Positions 17,374 through 26,961 are shown, numbered from the stretch's first letter. The stretch is DNA of 64,000 nt from CAJBVG01 sp943372995 (GCA_943372995.1 CALSAQ010000010.1:12035-76034), one strand, 5' to 3'. Translations and numbers: made by a program. Notes: generated by a model not told the origin, from the sequence alone.

Positions 17374-18453
17374 ATGAATGATATGTTGGAAAAGCTTTTA
17401 GCGATCAAAAACCGCTTTGAGGACGTTGAAAAGGAACTTTCTAGTCCGGAAGCGATGAGCGATATGAAGCGATTTGCTCAACTTAATAAAGAATACAAGG
17501 ATTTATCGAAGATTGTAGAACAATATCGCATTTACAGCAATGTAATGAGCAATATTGAGTCGAATAAAGAGATTTTGGCTACAGAGAAAGACGATGAGTT
17601 CCGTGAGATGGCCAAATCGGAGTTAGATGCATTGATTATAGAAAGGGATAAGATGGAGGAAGACATACGAGTGATGTTAATTCCAAAAGACCCAGAGGAT
17701 GCTAAGAATGCCATTTTAGAGATTAGAGCAGGTACAGGAGGAGACGAGGCGAGTTTATTTGCAGGGGATTTATTCCGTATGTACCAACGCTATTGCGAGA
17801 CTAAAGGCTGGAAAGTAGAATTAGTAGATTACACACCAGGAACTGCAGGAGGCTACAAAGAGATTGTACTTAATGTATCAGGCGAGGATGTGTACGGTAC
17901 ATTAAAATACGAGTCGGGAGTGCATCGTGTGCAGCGAGTACCGGCAACAGAAACACAAGGCAGGGTACATACTTCAGCTGCATCGGTAGTAGTATTACCA
18001 GAAGCCGATGAGTTTGATATCGAGTTAAAGACGAACGATATCCGTAAAGACTTATTCTGTTCATCGGGGCCAGGCGGACAATCAGTAAACACCACTTATT
18101 CGGCGGTACGATTGACGCATATTCCAACGGGTATAGTTGCGCAGTGCCAAGACGAAAAATCGCAGCATAAGAACTACGAGAAAGCATTAGGGGTATTACG
18201 ATCGAGGATATACGAGATGGAGTATGCGAAACATTTAGAAGAAGTATCTAAGAAACGTAAAACCATGGTAGCAACCGGCGACCGATCTGCAAAAATCAGA
18301 ACTTACAATTTCCCACAAAGCAGACTTACCGAGCACCGCATCGGAATGACATCATACAACCTACCAGGCGTAATGAATGGCGATATACAAGACATTATTG
18401 ATGGCTTACAGTTCGCCGAAAACGCCGAAAGGATGAAAGAAGGTACTGTATAA
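17374..18453 (+). CDS. prfA: Peptide chain release factor 1
   Basis: A 359-residue class I release factor. The catalytic GGQ is at 234-236 in SSGPGGQSVN. The anticodon-like tripeptide is P190-A-T192, the PxT signature of RF1 (UAA and UAG reading), not the SPF of RF2. The N-terminal coiled coil and C-terminal KIRTYNFPQSRLTEHRIG block are complete. An AAGGAGAA RBS lies before the start. A hairpin terminator follows, after which the accessory island begins. Confidence 0.97.
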   Translation: MNDMLEKLLAIKNRFEDVEKELSSPEAMSDMKRFAQLNKEYKDLSKIVEQYRIYSNVMSNIESNKEILATEKDDEFREMAKSELDALIIERDKMEEDIRVMLIPKDPEDAKNAILEIRAGTGGDEASLFAGDLFRMYQRYCETKGWKVELVDYTPGTAGGYKEIVLNVSGEDVYGTLKYESGVHRVQRVPATETQGRVHTSAASVVVLPEADEFDIELKTNDIRKDLFCSSGPGGQSVNTTYSAVRLTHIPTGIVAQCQDEKSQHKNYEKALGVLRSRIYEMEYAKHLEEVSKKRKTMVATGDRSAKIRTYNFPQSRLTEHRIGMTSYNLPGVMNGDIQDIIDGLQFAENAERMKEGTV

Positions 18454-18478
18454 TAAGTCTATCCTATATAATGATTTT

Positions 18479-18508
18479 ATAAAAGCTTCATGTAAATGAG
18501 GCTTTTAT
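18479..18508 (+). terminator. Hairpin terminator after prfA
   Basis: Arms ATAAAAGCTTCAT and ATGAGGCTTTTAT pair over 13 bp with one G-U, loop of 4 nt, followed by TGTTTATG. It marks the left edge of the 18.7-26.8 kb island. The remaining gap to 18713 shows no gene. Confidence 0.65.
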
Positions 18509-18713
18509 TGTTTATGTAAGAGAAAATTACGTCAGGATAATAGGGCAAGGACTTATAAGTATAAAAAAGGATTTTGGAAGATCTTCCCGAAAGGAGAGTA
18601 TTCTTACATTATAGGGGCTATAATTGTCTATATTTAAAATTAAGTTGTCATATAATTTATTTTTTAAGAATAAAAATCTGATATTACTTATATTTACTAC
18701 TAAACAATTACAT

Positions 18714-19637
18714 ATGCTATCAACACCAATTGGGTATTTAGATGGTGATAAGTGGGAAGAAATATGTCAAATTTGCCTAAAACAAAAGTTTGAAAAAGAT
18801 AATTACCAAGAAATTCCAGCATCACCTGGAGATTATGGTATTGAGGGTTACAATAACAAGGGGGATGTATTTCAATGTTATTGTCCAGATGAAAATTACA
18901 ATCCAGATGAACTATTAAAAAAACAAAAATCTAAGGTAAGAGATGATTTAAAAAAGCTTATCAAATATTCAGATGAGCTTTTAAATTTATTTGGAGGAGC
19001 TAAAATAAAACGATGGATATTTCTAACTCCAATATTCAACAGAAAAGAATTACTTGAATATTGTCAACAAAAAGTATTAGAATACAAAAGTAAAGGGCTC
19101 GAAATTTTAGATGACAATTTCGTTGTTTTAGTTCAAGATTATCAATTTCTAAGTGAGTATATTCCAGTTGCACTTGGGATAACTATGCATAAAATTGAAT
19201 TGGATACAACTAAAATTGAATTAGAAAATTCTGAAAAGTTTGTAGACCTGATTACAAGAATAAAAGAAAAGCAGACAAAAAGACTTGATTTAGACCCTAA
19301 TAATATACAAGAAGCTGATGACGAAAGATTAAATATACTCACTACACGTGCAATTGAATCTTATTTTAGAGGTGAAGATCTTTTAAAGAAACTTGAAGAC
19401 TTAAATCAAAATGAATATGAGAGGTTTATTAGAGTAGTAACGCAAATAGAATTGGATGTTGAAGAAAAATGTTTGGCGCCTAATACAACTAATATAAATA
19501 TATATAATGAAATAAAAAACGATGTGAAAGAGAGGCTAGCAAGGGAATTTCCAATGATTTCAGAATCAACAATTGCATACTTAACAAATAGAGTTATCGC
19601 AGACTGGCTTGTAAGATGTCCACTTAATTTCAATTAA
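18714..19637 (+). CDS. ABC three-component-like system, REase-fold effector (degenerate motif)
   Basis: 307 residues from the ATG at 18714; the open frame reaches 18624 without a good start. The N-terminus resembles an Mrr-type PD-(D/E)XK domain: W14-E15 helix, D40-Y-G-I-E44-G, then the strand VFQCYCPDE. The position expected to hold the QxK or ExK lysine is tyrosine (Q54-C-Y56), so the domain may be inactive or use a displaced residue. The C-terminal half is helical. With the wHTH and ABC ATPase genes that follow at 1-nt and overlapping spacing, it matches my memory of the effector gene of ABC-3C conflict systems. Confidence 0.65.
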   Translation: MLSTPIGYLDGDKWEEICQICLKQKFEKDNYQEIPASPGDYGIEGYNNKGDVFQCYCPDENYNPDELLKKQKSKVRDDLKKLIKYSDELLNLFGGAKIKRWIFLTPIFNRKELLEYCQQKVLEYKSKGLEILDDNFVVLVQDYQFLSEYIPVALGITMHKIELDTTKIELENSEKFVDLITRIKEKQTKRLDLDPNNIQEADDERLNILTTRAIESYFRGEDLLKKLEDLNQNEYERFIRVVTQIELDVEEKCLAPNTTNINIYNEIKNDVKERLAREFPMISESTIAYLTNRVIADWLVRCPLNFN

Positions 19638-19638
19638 T

Positions 19639-20106
19639 ATGAGTGAAGAAAACTTAGTGTTCAAAAGAAAACCAATTCCGTTATCGCCAGAATATAGGCC
19701 ACTATACAAAATAGCTATCATTTTAATCATTTTAGATAATAATAGCATTAGGAAATCATCCTCTCTTTTAAAATTACATCTATTCTCTTGGGCAATGAGA
19801 AATGACGCTAATATGAGTCTACTTATTGAGTTTATGAAAAATGAATATCTATATAAAATAGATATTTTCAATATTGAACCTTCTCTTAACAGAGCACTAG
19901 TTCTATGCATTGCTGAAGGTTTGATAACAAAAACAGATGATAGGTATACTATAACTGAGAAAGGTGTAAAAATGAAAAATTTAATCTACAACGACTCCAC
20001 TATTCTAACTAAAGAAAAAATACTTTCTAATACAATAGGAAAAGGCGTTACTGAAAAAACTATAGATACCCTTAAATCTAATTGGAAAAAATATGCTAAA
20101 AATTAG
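19639..20106 (+). CDS. ABC three-component-like system, wHTH middle component
   Basis: A 155-residue winged-helix protein. The wing segment SLNRALVLCIAEGLITKTDD, RYTITEKGVKM is clear. Position (1 nt after the effector gene, 14-nt overlap with the ATPase gene), size and fold match the middle component described for ABC-3C systems. It is likely to link the ATPase to the effector or to DNA. No catalytic residues are seen. A different role as autoregulator is possible. Confidence 0.65.
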   Translation: MSEENLVFKRKPIPLSPEYRPLYKIAIILIILDNNSIRKSSSLLKLHLFSWAMRNDANMSLLIEFMKNEYLYKIDIFNIEPSLNRALVLCIAEGLITKTDDRYTITEKGVKMKNLIYNDSTILTKEKILSNTIGKGVTEKTIDTLKSNWKKYAKN

Positions 20107-22102
20107 AAGCCTCAAAATAAATATAACTACCAATAAAGGGATTTTTGGGAACAAATTTGATTTTTCAGAAGGGTTAAATATCATTCGGGGTAATAATACT
20201 GCTGGTAAAAGTACTATTATCCAATCAATGATTTATGCACTTGGTATGGAAGAAATTTTTGGAGGGAAGGGTATAAAAGTTCTACAATCTGTACTAAAAG
20301 ACGAGATTGAGTATAAATTGGAGAAATTAAAAGTTGTTGATTCGGAGGTCTTATTGGAAATAGAGAACAAGGAAGTTCTTACGATAAAAAGGTCTATAAT
20401 TAGCAATAAAAAAGATTCAAAACTAGTTGAAGTAATTTTCGGTCCACTCCTCACAGAAGGAGGAAATTACAATTCAAAGGAAATGTATTTGCATGATGCT
20501 GGATCAGCACAAGATTCAGAATTCGGATTTCATGCCTATTTGGAAGAATTTTTAAATTGGAAGTTGCCAAGTCTAAACTATTCAGATGGTACAGATAGAA
20601 AACTATATTTAACAACTATTTTTCCAACCTTTATTATAGAACAAAAAATTGGTTGGTCAGATTTTTTAGCAACAACACCTTTCTATGGATTGAAAAACGG
20701 AGAAAGCAAAAGTGTTGAATTCATTCTAGATTTGGATTTATGGAATATAGAAAAGAAAAAACAGCTGCTTAATAATATAAAAAATGACATTATATTAAAA
20801 TGGCATTATCAATATGATATTCTTTTTGAACTATCAAGGCGTGGAGCAATGAAAATAAAAGGTTTAACATACGACCCTGAAGTTATTAAATCTGACCAAC
20901 TAATAAATCTTCTTTTAGAAGAGGATAACAAAACATATACAATAGAGGATTATATTGATAATTTAAACAATCAGCTTAATGAAATAGAGTCGAAAAAATA
21001 TAGTCTAGTTGGTTTAAAATCAGTCGAAAACGAAAATAATATAAAAAAACTAACTGATGATGTATCTATTATGTCTTTGCAAATAGAATCACTTTGCGAT
21101 GAATTAGAAGGCAATAAGTCTAGATTAAATGATTATAATTTACAATTAGGTTTAATAGAAAACGATCTTCGAAAGAATATATCTATTCTGAAAATTGAAA
21201 AATTTGGGGGAGAAATAAATCTTAATATTACTTTGGACATCTGTCCTACTTGTAATCAAGAATTAAAAGATACTCTCTTAGATCAAAATGAAAAAATATC
21301 AACAATGAGTATAGAAGACAATATTTCGTTTTTGAAATCAAAAGAGCAAATGATAAAAGCTTATATTAATGGTTTAAATATCGTTATTAGCAATCTTCAA
21401 AATACAATTGAAAGCGGAAGAAATAGATTAATTTTTAAAAGATCAGAAATCAGAGCTCTAAAACAAGAATTAGTATCAGATGATAGGTTACCTTCAACAG
21501 TAGAAATTGAAAAGAAAATTAACCTTAGAAATAAAATAATTTTTTATAGAAACTTAGAAGAAGAGCTTGAAACTTCAATTGAAAAATTCAATGAATTATC
21601 TGCTCAATGGGTGGACGTTATTAGTAAATTAAAAGAGATTCCGAAAGATACTTACTCTCTTAATGATACCAAGAAAATAAGTCAACTTGAAAGTGAATTT
21701 AAGAGATTAGTTAAATATTTTGGTTATTCAAGTAAATCAATAAACGAAATTAAAATTTCAAAAGATAAATATCTACCTATTATTGATAAATACAATATAA
21801 GGTTTGATTCTTCTGCTAGTGATTTAGTACGATCAATTTGGGCATACACTTGCTCACTTTATACAGTTTCAGAAGAATTGAAAGGCAATCATCCAGGACT
21901 TTTAATATTTGATGAGCCTGGACAGCACTCAATGTCTGACGAAAGCTTAAAAAACTTATTGCTATTTCTTAGTAATTCTAACGCTCAAAGTATTGTTGCT
22001 GCCTCATTTAATAATGACGATGAGGTTTTTAGCACTACAACAAAAGATGTTAAATTTCATTTAATTCATATTCCAGAAAAATCAATTGCAGAATTAAATT
22101 AA
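20093..22102 (+). CDS. SMC/Rad50-like ABC ATPase with zinc-hook CxxC (ABC-3C-like)
   Basis: A 669-residue ABC ATPase of the Rad50/SMC type: Walker A GNNTAGKST at 33-41, long coiled coil from about 230 to 560 interrupted by C384-P-T-C387 (Rad50-like zinc hook), signature region SDLVRSIW and Walker B LLIFDEPGQHSM with D607-E608, followed by NLLLFLSN and the H-loop region. It presumably senses DNA structure and drives the effector. It overlaps the wHTH gene by 14 nt, so translation is coupled. The sequence is strongly AT-rich. I am confident of the ABC fold; assignment to ABC-3C rests on gene order. Confidence 0.75.
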   Translation: MLKIRSLKINITTNKGIFGNKFDFSEGLNIIRGNNTAGKSTIIQSMIYALGMEEIFGGKGIKVLQSVLKDEIEYKLEKLKVVDSEVLLEIENKEVLTIKRSIISNKKDSKLVEVIFGPLLTEGGNYNSKEMYLHDAGSAQDSEFGFHAYLEEFLNWKLPSLNYSDGTDRKLYLTTIFPTFIIEQKIGWSDFLATTPFYGLKNGESKSVEFILDLDLWNIEKKKQLLNNIKNDIILKWHYQYDILFELSRRGAMKIKGLTYDPEVIKSDQLINLLLEEDNKTYTIEDYIDNLNNQLNEIESKKYSLVGLKSVENENNIKKLTDDVSIMSLQIESLCDELEGNKSRLNDYNLQLGLIENDLRKNISILKIEKFGGEINLNITLDICPTCNQELKDTLLDQNEKISTMSIEDNISFLKSKEQMIKAYINGLNIVISNLQNTIESGRNRLIFKRSEIRALKQELVSDDRLPSTVEIEKKINLRNKIIFYRNLEEELETSIEKFNELSAQWVDVISKLKEIPKDTYSLNDTKKISQLESEFKRLVKYFGYSSKSINEIKISKDKYLPIIDKYNIRFDSSASDLVRSIWAYTCSLYTVSEELKGNHPGLLIFDEPGQHSMSDESLKNLLLFLSNSNAQSIVAASFNNDDEVFSTTTKDVKFHLIHIPEKSIAELN

Positions 22103-22150
22103 AAAATTACTGGCACATATGGTTATTATTTTTATTATAAATAGTGTGGT

Positions 22151-23611
22151 GTGACAAACATTGTTAAACATATTGAAAATCAAGGGCCTATATTATCAGG
22201 AGACCTAGCGAGACACCTCGAAATCTCATCAAAGATTACAAATATTGCAGCTCGAAAAGCAATCGAAAGACTTAAATCCCCTATACATAAACTTACAGGG
22301 CTTTTTCAGGACAAACAATCATTAATTTACCATCAATCACAATACCAATCTGATGAGTACTTTGATGCTCTTTATGAATCATTAAAATCAAGTGGAAAAA
22401 GGTATTATGCCTTAATATGTGCTATTAATTATCATAACGGTTTAATTTCAATAGAACAGCTAAAAAACTATTCGTTTTCTCCAACAACTAATAAAGTTGG
22501 GCACATACATTTTGATACACTTATTGAAAATGCATTAAAAAATAGAATTTTAGAATATTATGATGAACAACATTTAAGCATAAACAAACGACTCTTAATT
22601 ACTGATCTAAATTTTAAGCTTCATAAAGCAATTGAGTTCTCAAAAAAATATACATTATCACAATTTGCAAATTGGGGTAAAAATATTGGAATGTTCTCTT
22701 TTGGTTCAGCTCAATTTAATTCGAATATTTCCGGATTTAATTTTGCATTGACTGCGCCTACTTATATAAATGGATTAATACATTATGATTCAAAAGGTAA
22801 GCCTCAACCAGGATTTTTAGTTGCAGATATTCTAATTGGCGAAAAGGTTACAGTTGATTATTTGAGTTTTTTTATTCAAAAAATTAATATAATTACAAGA
22901 ATAAATTCAAAGACAAAAATACTTCCGATATTAATTTTAGAAAATACTGATCAAGACGCATTAAATATTGCCAAAAGCAATGGAGTTGTAATTGGTTTCG
23001 TAAATGAAATTTTTGGAGAAAATTATGCTTTATTACTAAAAAATTTAATTAGCACTTTGTCAAATGCAGGAACAATATTAAAAAATAATCCTGAGCAGTT
23101 TGTTGAATTGCTTTCAAAATTAACAAAACTAGTTGATGGAAAAACGAATAATCTTAAAGGGGATTTATTTGAGTTTGGAGTTGGCTTTTATTATAGTCAA
23201 CATTGTCAATATATAGAACTTGGGAAAAATATTACAACTTACGATCCTTATGATAATAAAGAAATTGATATTTTAGCGATAGACAATAACATATTATATC
23301 TTGTAGAATGCAAAGGTACTAATTACCCTATTGATGTAGAATATATTGAGACCTATTTAAAAATAAATATTCCTTCTATAAGAAGTTGGGTTAAAAGCTC
23401 CACCTATAAAGATAAAGAAATAATTTTTGAGTTTTGGTCAATTAATGGCTTTACTGAAGACGCGTTAGAATTGTTAAACAATTATAAAAATAAAACTAAG
23501 AAAATTAAGTTAAATTATTTTGATCGAAACAATATAATAGAAAAAACAAAAAGCTTGAGTTCCAATAAATTTAAAAAAATAATCAACGAATACTTCTTAA
23601 AGGAAATTTAG
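22151..23611 (+). CDS. Winged-helix plus PD-(D/E)XK nuclease-like protein
   Basis: A 486-residue protein. The N-terminus (LARHLEISSKITNIAARKAI) is a winged-helix DNA-binding region. The C-terminal third has a restriction-endonuclease-like core: GDLFEFGVGFYY helix, E371-I-D373-I-L, then the strand NILYLVECKG with E386-C-K388, a complete D...ExK set. The middle is mixed alpha/beta of unknown fold. The start is GTG at 22151 and the nearest better start is further inside the winged helix, so GTG is kept. A 48-nt gap separates it from the ABC ATPase, and the next small gene follows by 3 nt. It probably restricts foreign DNA; no named system is recognised. Confidence 0.68.
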   Translation: MTNIVKHIENQGPILSGDLARHLEISSKITNIAARKAIERLKSPIHKLTGLFQDKQSLIYHQSQYQSDEYFDALYESLKSSGKRYYALICAINYHNGLISIEQLKNYSFSPTTNKVGHIHFDTLIENALKNRILEYYDEQHLSINKRLLITDLNFKLHKAIEFSKKYTLSQFANWGKNIGMFSFGSAQFNSNISGFNFALTAPTYINGLIHYDSKGKPQPGFLVADILIGEKVTVDYLSFFIQKINIITRINSKTKILPILILENTDQDALNIAKSNGVVIGFVNEIFGENYALLLKNLISTLSNAGTILKNNPEQFVELLSKLTKLVDGKTNNLKGDLFEFGVGFYYSQHCQYIELGKNITTYDPYDNKEIDILAIDNNILYLVECKGTNYPIDVEYIETYLKINIPSIRSWVKSSTYKDKEIIFEFWSINGFTEDALELLNNYKNKTKKIKLNYFDRNNIIEKTKSLSSNKFKKIINEYFLKEI

Positions 23612-23614
23612 AAT

Positions 23615-23923
23615 ATGAATTCATTAGTGATATTAGAGGGAATAATAATAGGGGCTGTTGGAGGATCAACAGGCGGCTTTATTCTTAGTATTTCAAATTG
23701 GTCAATTAAACAAATAAAAATAATTTGTGACAAACGAAAAATATATAATTGGTTAGTAGCTAATAGTAAAAATCAATCCGATTATCAATATAGATCGACA
23801 AAAAGTATTTCAAGCTATACAAATTTACCATATGAAAGAGTAAATTTCATATGCAGTATACATACTAAAATCAAACTATCAACTGGTAATAATGAGGAGC
23901 TGTGGGAAATATTAAAAAAATAA
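23615..23923 (+). CDS. Small membrane-anchored winged-helix protein
   Basis: A 102-residue protein: residues 5-30 form one Gly-rich membrane helix (ILEGIIIGAVGGSTGGFIL), followed by a basic stretch and a winged-helix-like domain with the recurring family words STKSISSYTNLPYERV and ICSIHTKIKLSTG. I recognise this motif from other uncharacterised proteins but know no function. It starts 3 nt after the nuclease gene, so the two are probably one operon. It could place a DNA-binding domain at the membrane, or act as an inhibitor or sensor; both are inference. Confidence 0.65.
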   Translation: MNSLVILEGIIIGAVGGSTGGFILSISNWSIKQIKIICDKRKIYNWLVANSKNQSDYQYRSTKSISSYTNLPYERVNFICSIHTKIKLSTGNNEELWEILKK

Positions 23924-23980
23924 ATAATCTAGCATACATTAAATTACTATCTAAGTTTTAAAAAAAATCAACAAGTAAGT

Positions 23981-25756
23981 ATGAATACATTAATTAAAAG
24001 AGAAATAGAAGAGATAAGAAAAACTATTCCTCAGACAACTTCGCTTTCAGACGACCTCATTTTTGGGATAATCTCTTATAAATATTTCTATAATAAGGGT
24101 AGGTATGATAAAGCAGAATTTAAAAGCTCGTTTGTAGATGGCAGTAATGATGGTGGAATTGATCTAATTGCAGTTGAAGAAAATGATTTGGAAAAAAACT
24201 TAGTATTAATTCAATCTAAGAATATAAGTACAATCCAATCAAAAGATCAAATAAAAGATACTTTTACGAAAATGGCTCAGACAGTAAAAGATTTTAAAGA
24301 TGAAAAAATAAGTAATTATAATTCAAAATTAAGAAGGGTTTATAGAGAAAAGTATGATGATAGTTGTGATGACCCTAATTTTAAAATCAAATTAACTCTT
24401 TTCATAGGAACAGAGTTGACGAATAGTTATAGAGAGGTGATTGAAGATTTAATTAATAGGGTTGCTGAATTGGAGTCATTCGAATGTAATATATATGATT
24501 TAAAACAATTAGTATCACAAATTGAAATGTATGATGAGAATACTAAATATGTTTCAAATGGCAAAATTGAAATCTTTAAAGAACATGGGGCTATTGAATT
24601 TGGTGAAAATGGATTAATCGTTAATATCTCAGCTTTGTCATTAAGAAAATTATTTGACAGATATAAGGAACATGGGTTATTTGAGCAGAATTTCAGATAC
24701 TTCATAAAGAACAAAAAAATTGATGAAGAGATCAACAACTCACTTAAAAATAAACGTGATCAATTTTGGTTTCTAAACAATGGGATAATTATTGGTTGCA
24801 AAGAATTTCGTGAAGATGGTGATAATATTAAACTAACAGATTTCTCAATAGTAAATGGCTGTCAAACTACAACTCTGATAGGTGCATATAAAGGTCCAGA
24901 GGAGGATTTAGATTTCCCTATTGTTTGTAAAATAGTCAAACCAGACAAGGATGGTGAAGATTATTTCAATTTATTTATTTCACAAATTGCAGAATCTTCA
25001 AACTCCCAAAAACCAATATCAGATAGAGATTTAAAATCTAATTTGCCAGAGCAAAGAAAATTACAAAGTTTACTCAAGTTAGAAAATCCAAAAATTTATA
25101 TGGAAATTAAGAGAGGTGAAAAATCTCCCAAAAATAATGAGGGTTGGCAGAAAATTAAAAATGATGAGCTTGGTCAATTAATTTTGGCAGGTTTATTACA
25201 AGAACCTGGTACAGCGAGAAGTGCAAAGAAGAAAATATTTTCAGATTCTTTTACATATAATTCAATCTTTAAAAGAACTCAAGATAAGGGAACAATTATT
25301 GATTTGCTAAAAATCAATAACATGCTTGATAACTTTATAATTAAAGATCAACTTGGTGATTCACAATTGAATATAGCTAGAAATGGCAGATTAACAATTT
25401 TAGCAATTATTTGCTTTTTAATTAAATATAAAAGGTCGTTAATAAATCTCAAACTTTCAACTGACTCTCAAGATTGGGTACAAGATATTACTAAGGATAA
25501 TTTGAATGGCAGTTTATTTATAAAAAACTTGCCTGATGAATTTGAAATAATACTCGAATCTATTTTCAATGATATAATTCAAGAATTAACAATTTTATAT
25601 GACTCTAGAGGTTCAACTGAAACTTCAGTTACAAATTTTTTTAAAACTGATAAAAAATATCACTCTATTATTTTAGAAAGAATAAGATCTAAATTTATTC
25701 TAGATACTTGGGGACAAAAACAATTCTTCGCAAAAATAGATGCTATTATACAATAA
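23981..25756 (+). CDS. AIPR family abortive-infection phage-resistance protein
   Basis: A 591-residue AIPR protein. The N-terminus has an Mrr/REase-like core: NDGGID (D61), then LVLIQSKN with Q78-S-K80 as the QxK motif. The AIPR core is at 261-300, with QFWFLNNGI and IVNGCQTT, the diagnostic blocks. Family founders confer abortive infection against phages in Lactococcus. It lies 57 nt after the small membrane gene and may form its own unit. No nuclease motif degeneration is seen. Assignment to AIPR is firm; activity against phage is inferred from the family. Confidence 0.85.
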   Translation: MNTLIKREIEEIRKTIPQTTSLSDDLIFGIISYKYFYNKGRYDKAEFKSSFVDGSNDGGIDLIAVEENDLEKNLVLIQSKNISTIQSKDQIKDTFTKMAQTVKDFKDEKISNYNSKLRRVYREKYDDSCDDPNFKIKLTLFIGTELTNSYREVIEDLINRVAELESFECNIYDLKQLVSQIEMYDENTKYVSNGKIEIFKEHGAIEFGENGLIVNISALSLRKLFDRYKEHGLFEQNFRYFIKNKKIDEEINNSLKNKRDQFWFLNNGIIIGCKEFREDGDNIKLTDFSIVNGCQTTTLIGAYKGPEEDLDFPIVCKIVKPDKDGEDYFNLFISQIAESSNSQKPISDRDLKSNLPEQRKLQSLLKLENPKIYMEIKRGEKSPKNNEGWQKIKNDELGQLILAGLLQEPGTARSAKKKIFSDSFTYNSIFKRTQDKGTIIDLLKINNMLDNFIIKDQLGDSQLNIARNGRLTILAIICFLIKYKRSLINLKLSTDSQDWVQDITKDNLNGSLFIKNLPDEFEIILESIFNDIIQELTILYDSRGSTETSVTNFFKTDKKYHSIILERIRSKFILDTWGQKQFFAKIDAIIQ

Positions 25757-25794
25757 AGAATTTTAAAAAAATTTCCTTCTTAAATCTTCCTTCA

Positions 25795-25802
25795 TACGTT
25801 TG
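25795..25802 (+). promoter_or_regulatory. TAnnTTTG promoter box for the deiminase-like gene
   Basis: TACGTTTG lies 24 nt before the ATG at 25827, between the AIPR and deiminase genes. This suggests the latter is transcribed on its own. Confidence 0.5.
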
Positions 25803-25826
25803 CAAAATTAGGAAAACTGTATTCGT

Positions 25827-26819
25827 ATGATCGTAACTGATTTCGACAAAGTCGAAAATCTAATTCTTGCATATCCTCAACACTACGAGAATGAGTATGT
25901 ACAATTGGTTAAATTTTATGACCAGTTAATTGAATTAATTCCAAGTGAAATAAATTTGGTTTTAATTGTAAACTCAAGAAAATTAAAATTAGATCTACTT
26001 TCAAAATATTCTCACAGATCAATAAATATAATTGTAAATGAATACTGGGATGAAATTTGGTTGCGGGATTGCTTAGGGATAAACACCCAAGATTACTTTT
26101 ATAAACCTATATATTTTCCATACTACTGTGAAAACAAAAAGCATTGGAAATACTTCAAAAAAATCAATGAAATCTCACTTGATTTAATAAATAGAACAAT
26201 AGATAAACCAATTAAGCAAATTCCATTAATATGGGATATTGGGAATATTGTATCTAATCATCAATATGCAATTATCACAAATAAATTATTAGAGGATAAT
26301 CCAAAATTCGAATTAGCTACAATTGAAAATATAATAAAAGACTATTTAGAACTCAATCCGATTTTCATCAACAAACAACCTAATGATGTAATTGGGCATA
26401 CAGATGGGTTTCTTTCGTTTATAGATGATAAAAATATATTAATAAGCGATTATCCTAGTTTTAGCTTCATGAAGGAGGACAAGCTTTATTTAAAAGATGT
26501 TCAAAAAGTACTATATGCAAATAACCTTAACTTCATTAAAATGGCTGAGAGACCAGTAGATAAGATTGTGAAATGCAACTGCGATAAACATAAAGCAGGT
26601 TGTTTTTATACAGCAAAGGGGAATTATATCAACTTTTTAAGATTAAATAATACAATTATACTTCCAGAATATAAATTACATAATAAGATAGAGCACAAGT
26701 TCTACAATACAATTAATGTTAAAATGATAGAAAGAATGGGATTTGAGATAAAAACAATTAATTGTGATCAATTATCAAAATTCGGCGTTTCATTACATTG
26801 CATAAGCTATACCTTTTAG
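25827..26819 (+). CDS. Agmatine/peptidyl-arginine deiminase-like enzyme in defence island
   Basis: A 330-residue guanidino-group-modifying enzyme (PAD_porph/agmatine deiminase superfamily). Visible landmarks: WLRDCLGI at 78-85 (family WxRDxGP), GHTDGF at 190-195 with catalytic His191, NFLRLNNTIILPEY at 269-282, and HC at 324-325 with catalytic Cys325. The usual EGG loop reads WDIGN at 136-140, so the substrate pocket differs. A Cys-rich stretch KCNCDKHKAGC (249-259) is unusual. It hydrolyses a guanidino group, perhaps on a free amine or a protein arginine; which is unknown. It sits at the end of the island, 160 nt from tRNA-Asp. Confidence 0.75.
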   Translation: MIVTDFDKVENLILAYPQHYENEYVQLVKFYDQLIELIPSEINLVLIVNSRKLKLDLLSKYSHRSINIIVNEYWDEIWLRDCLGINTQDYFYKPIYFPYYCENKKHWKYFKKINEISLDLINRTIDKPIKQIPLIWDIGNIVSNHQYAIITNKLLEDNPKFELATIENIIKDYLELNPIFINKQPNDVIGHTDGFLSFIDDKNILISDYPSFSFMKEDKLYLKDVQKVLYANNLNFIKMAERPVDKIVKCNCDKHKAGCFYTAKGNYINFLRLNNTIILPEYKLHNKIEHKFYNTINVKMIERMGFEIKTINCDQLSKFGVSLHCISYTF

Positions 26820-26931
26820 CTTGAAAGAAATCTTCGAATTTCCAGTTAACTATTAAAAAAATAAAAGCAATAAAAACTTGGCAGCGGTATAAGAAATCAG
26901 ATTTGTATGGAATTTTGTATATGAAGAAAAG

Positions 26932-26961
26932 AAAAACGCCGAAATCTTGTGAATTTCGGCG
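26932..26961 (-). terminator. Rho-independent terminator of tRNA-Asp
   Basis: On the minus strand a perfect 9-bp stem (CGCCGAAAT/ATTTCGGCG, 7-nt loop) is followed by TTTTTC. It lies 18 nt beyond the tRNA 3' end. Confidence 0.75.

Noticed and set aside
18624..18713. N-terminal extension of the ABC-3C-like effector
   Set aside because: The 30 extra codons begin at a non-ATG codon, look like AT-rich leader, and the family-like sequence begins at the ATG at 18714.
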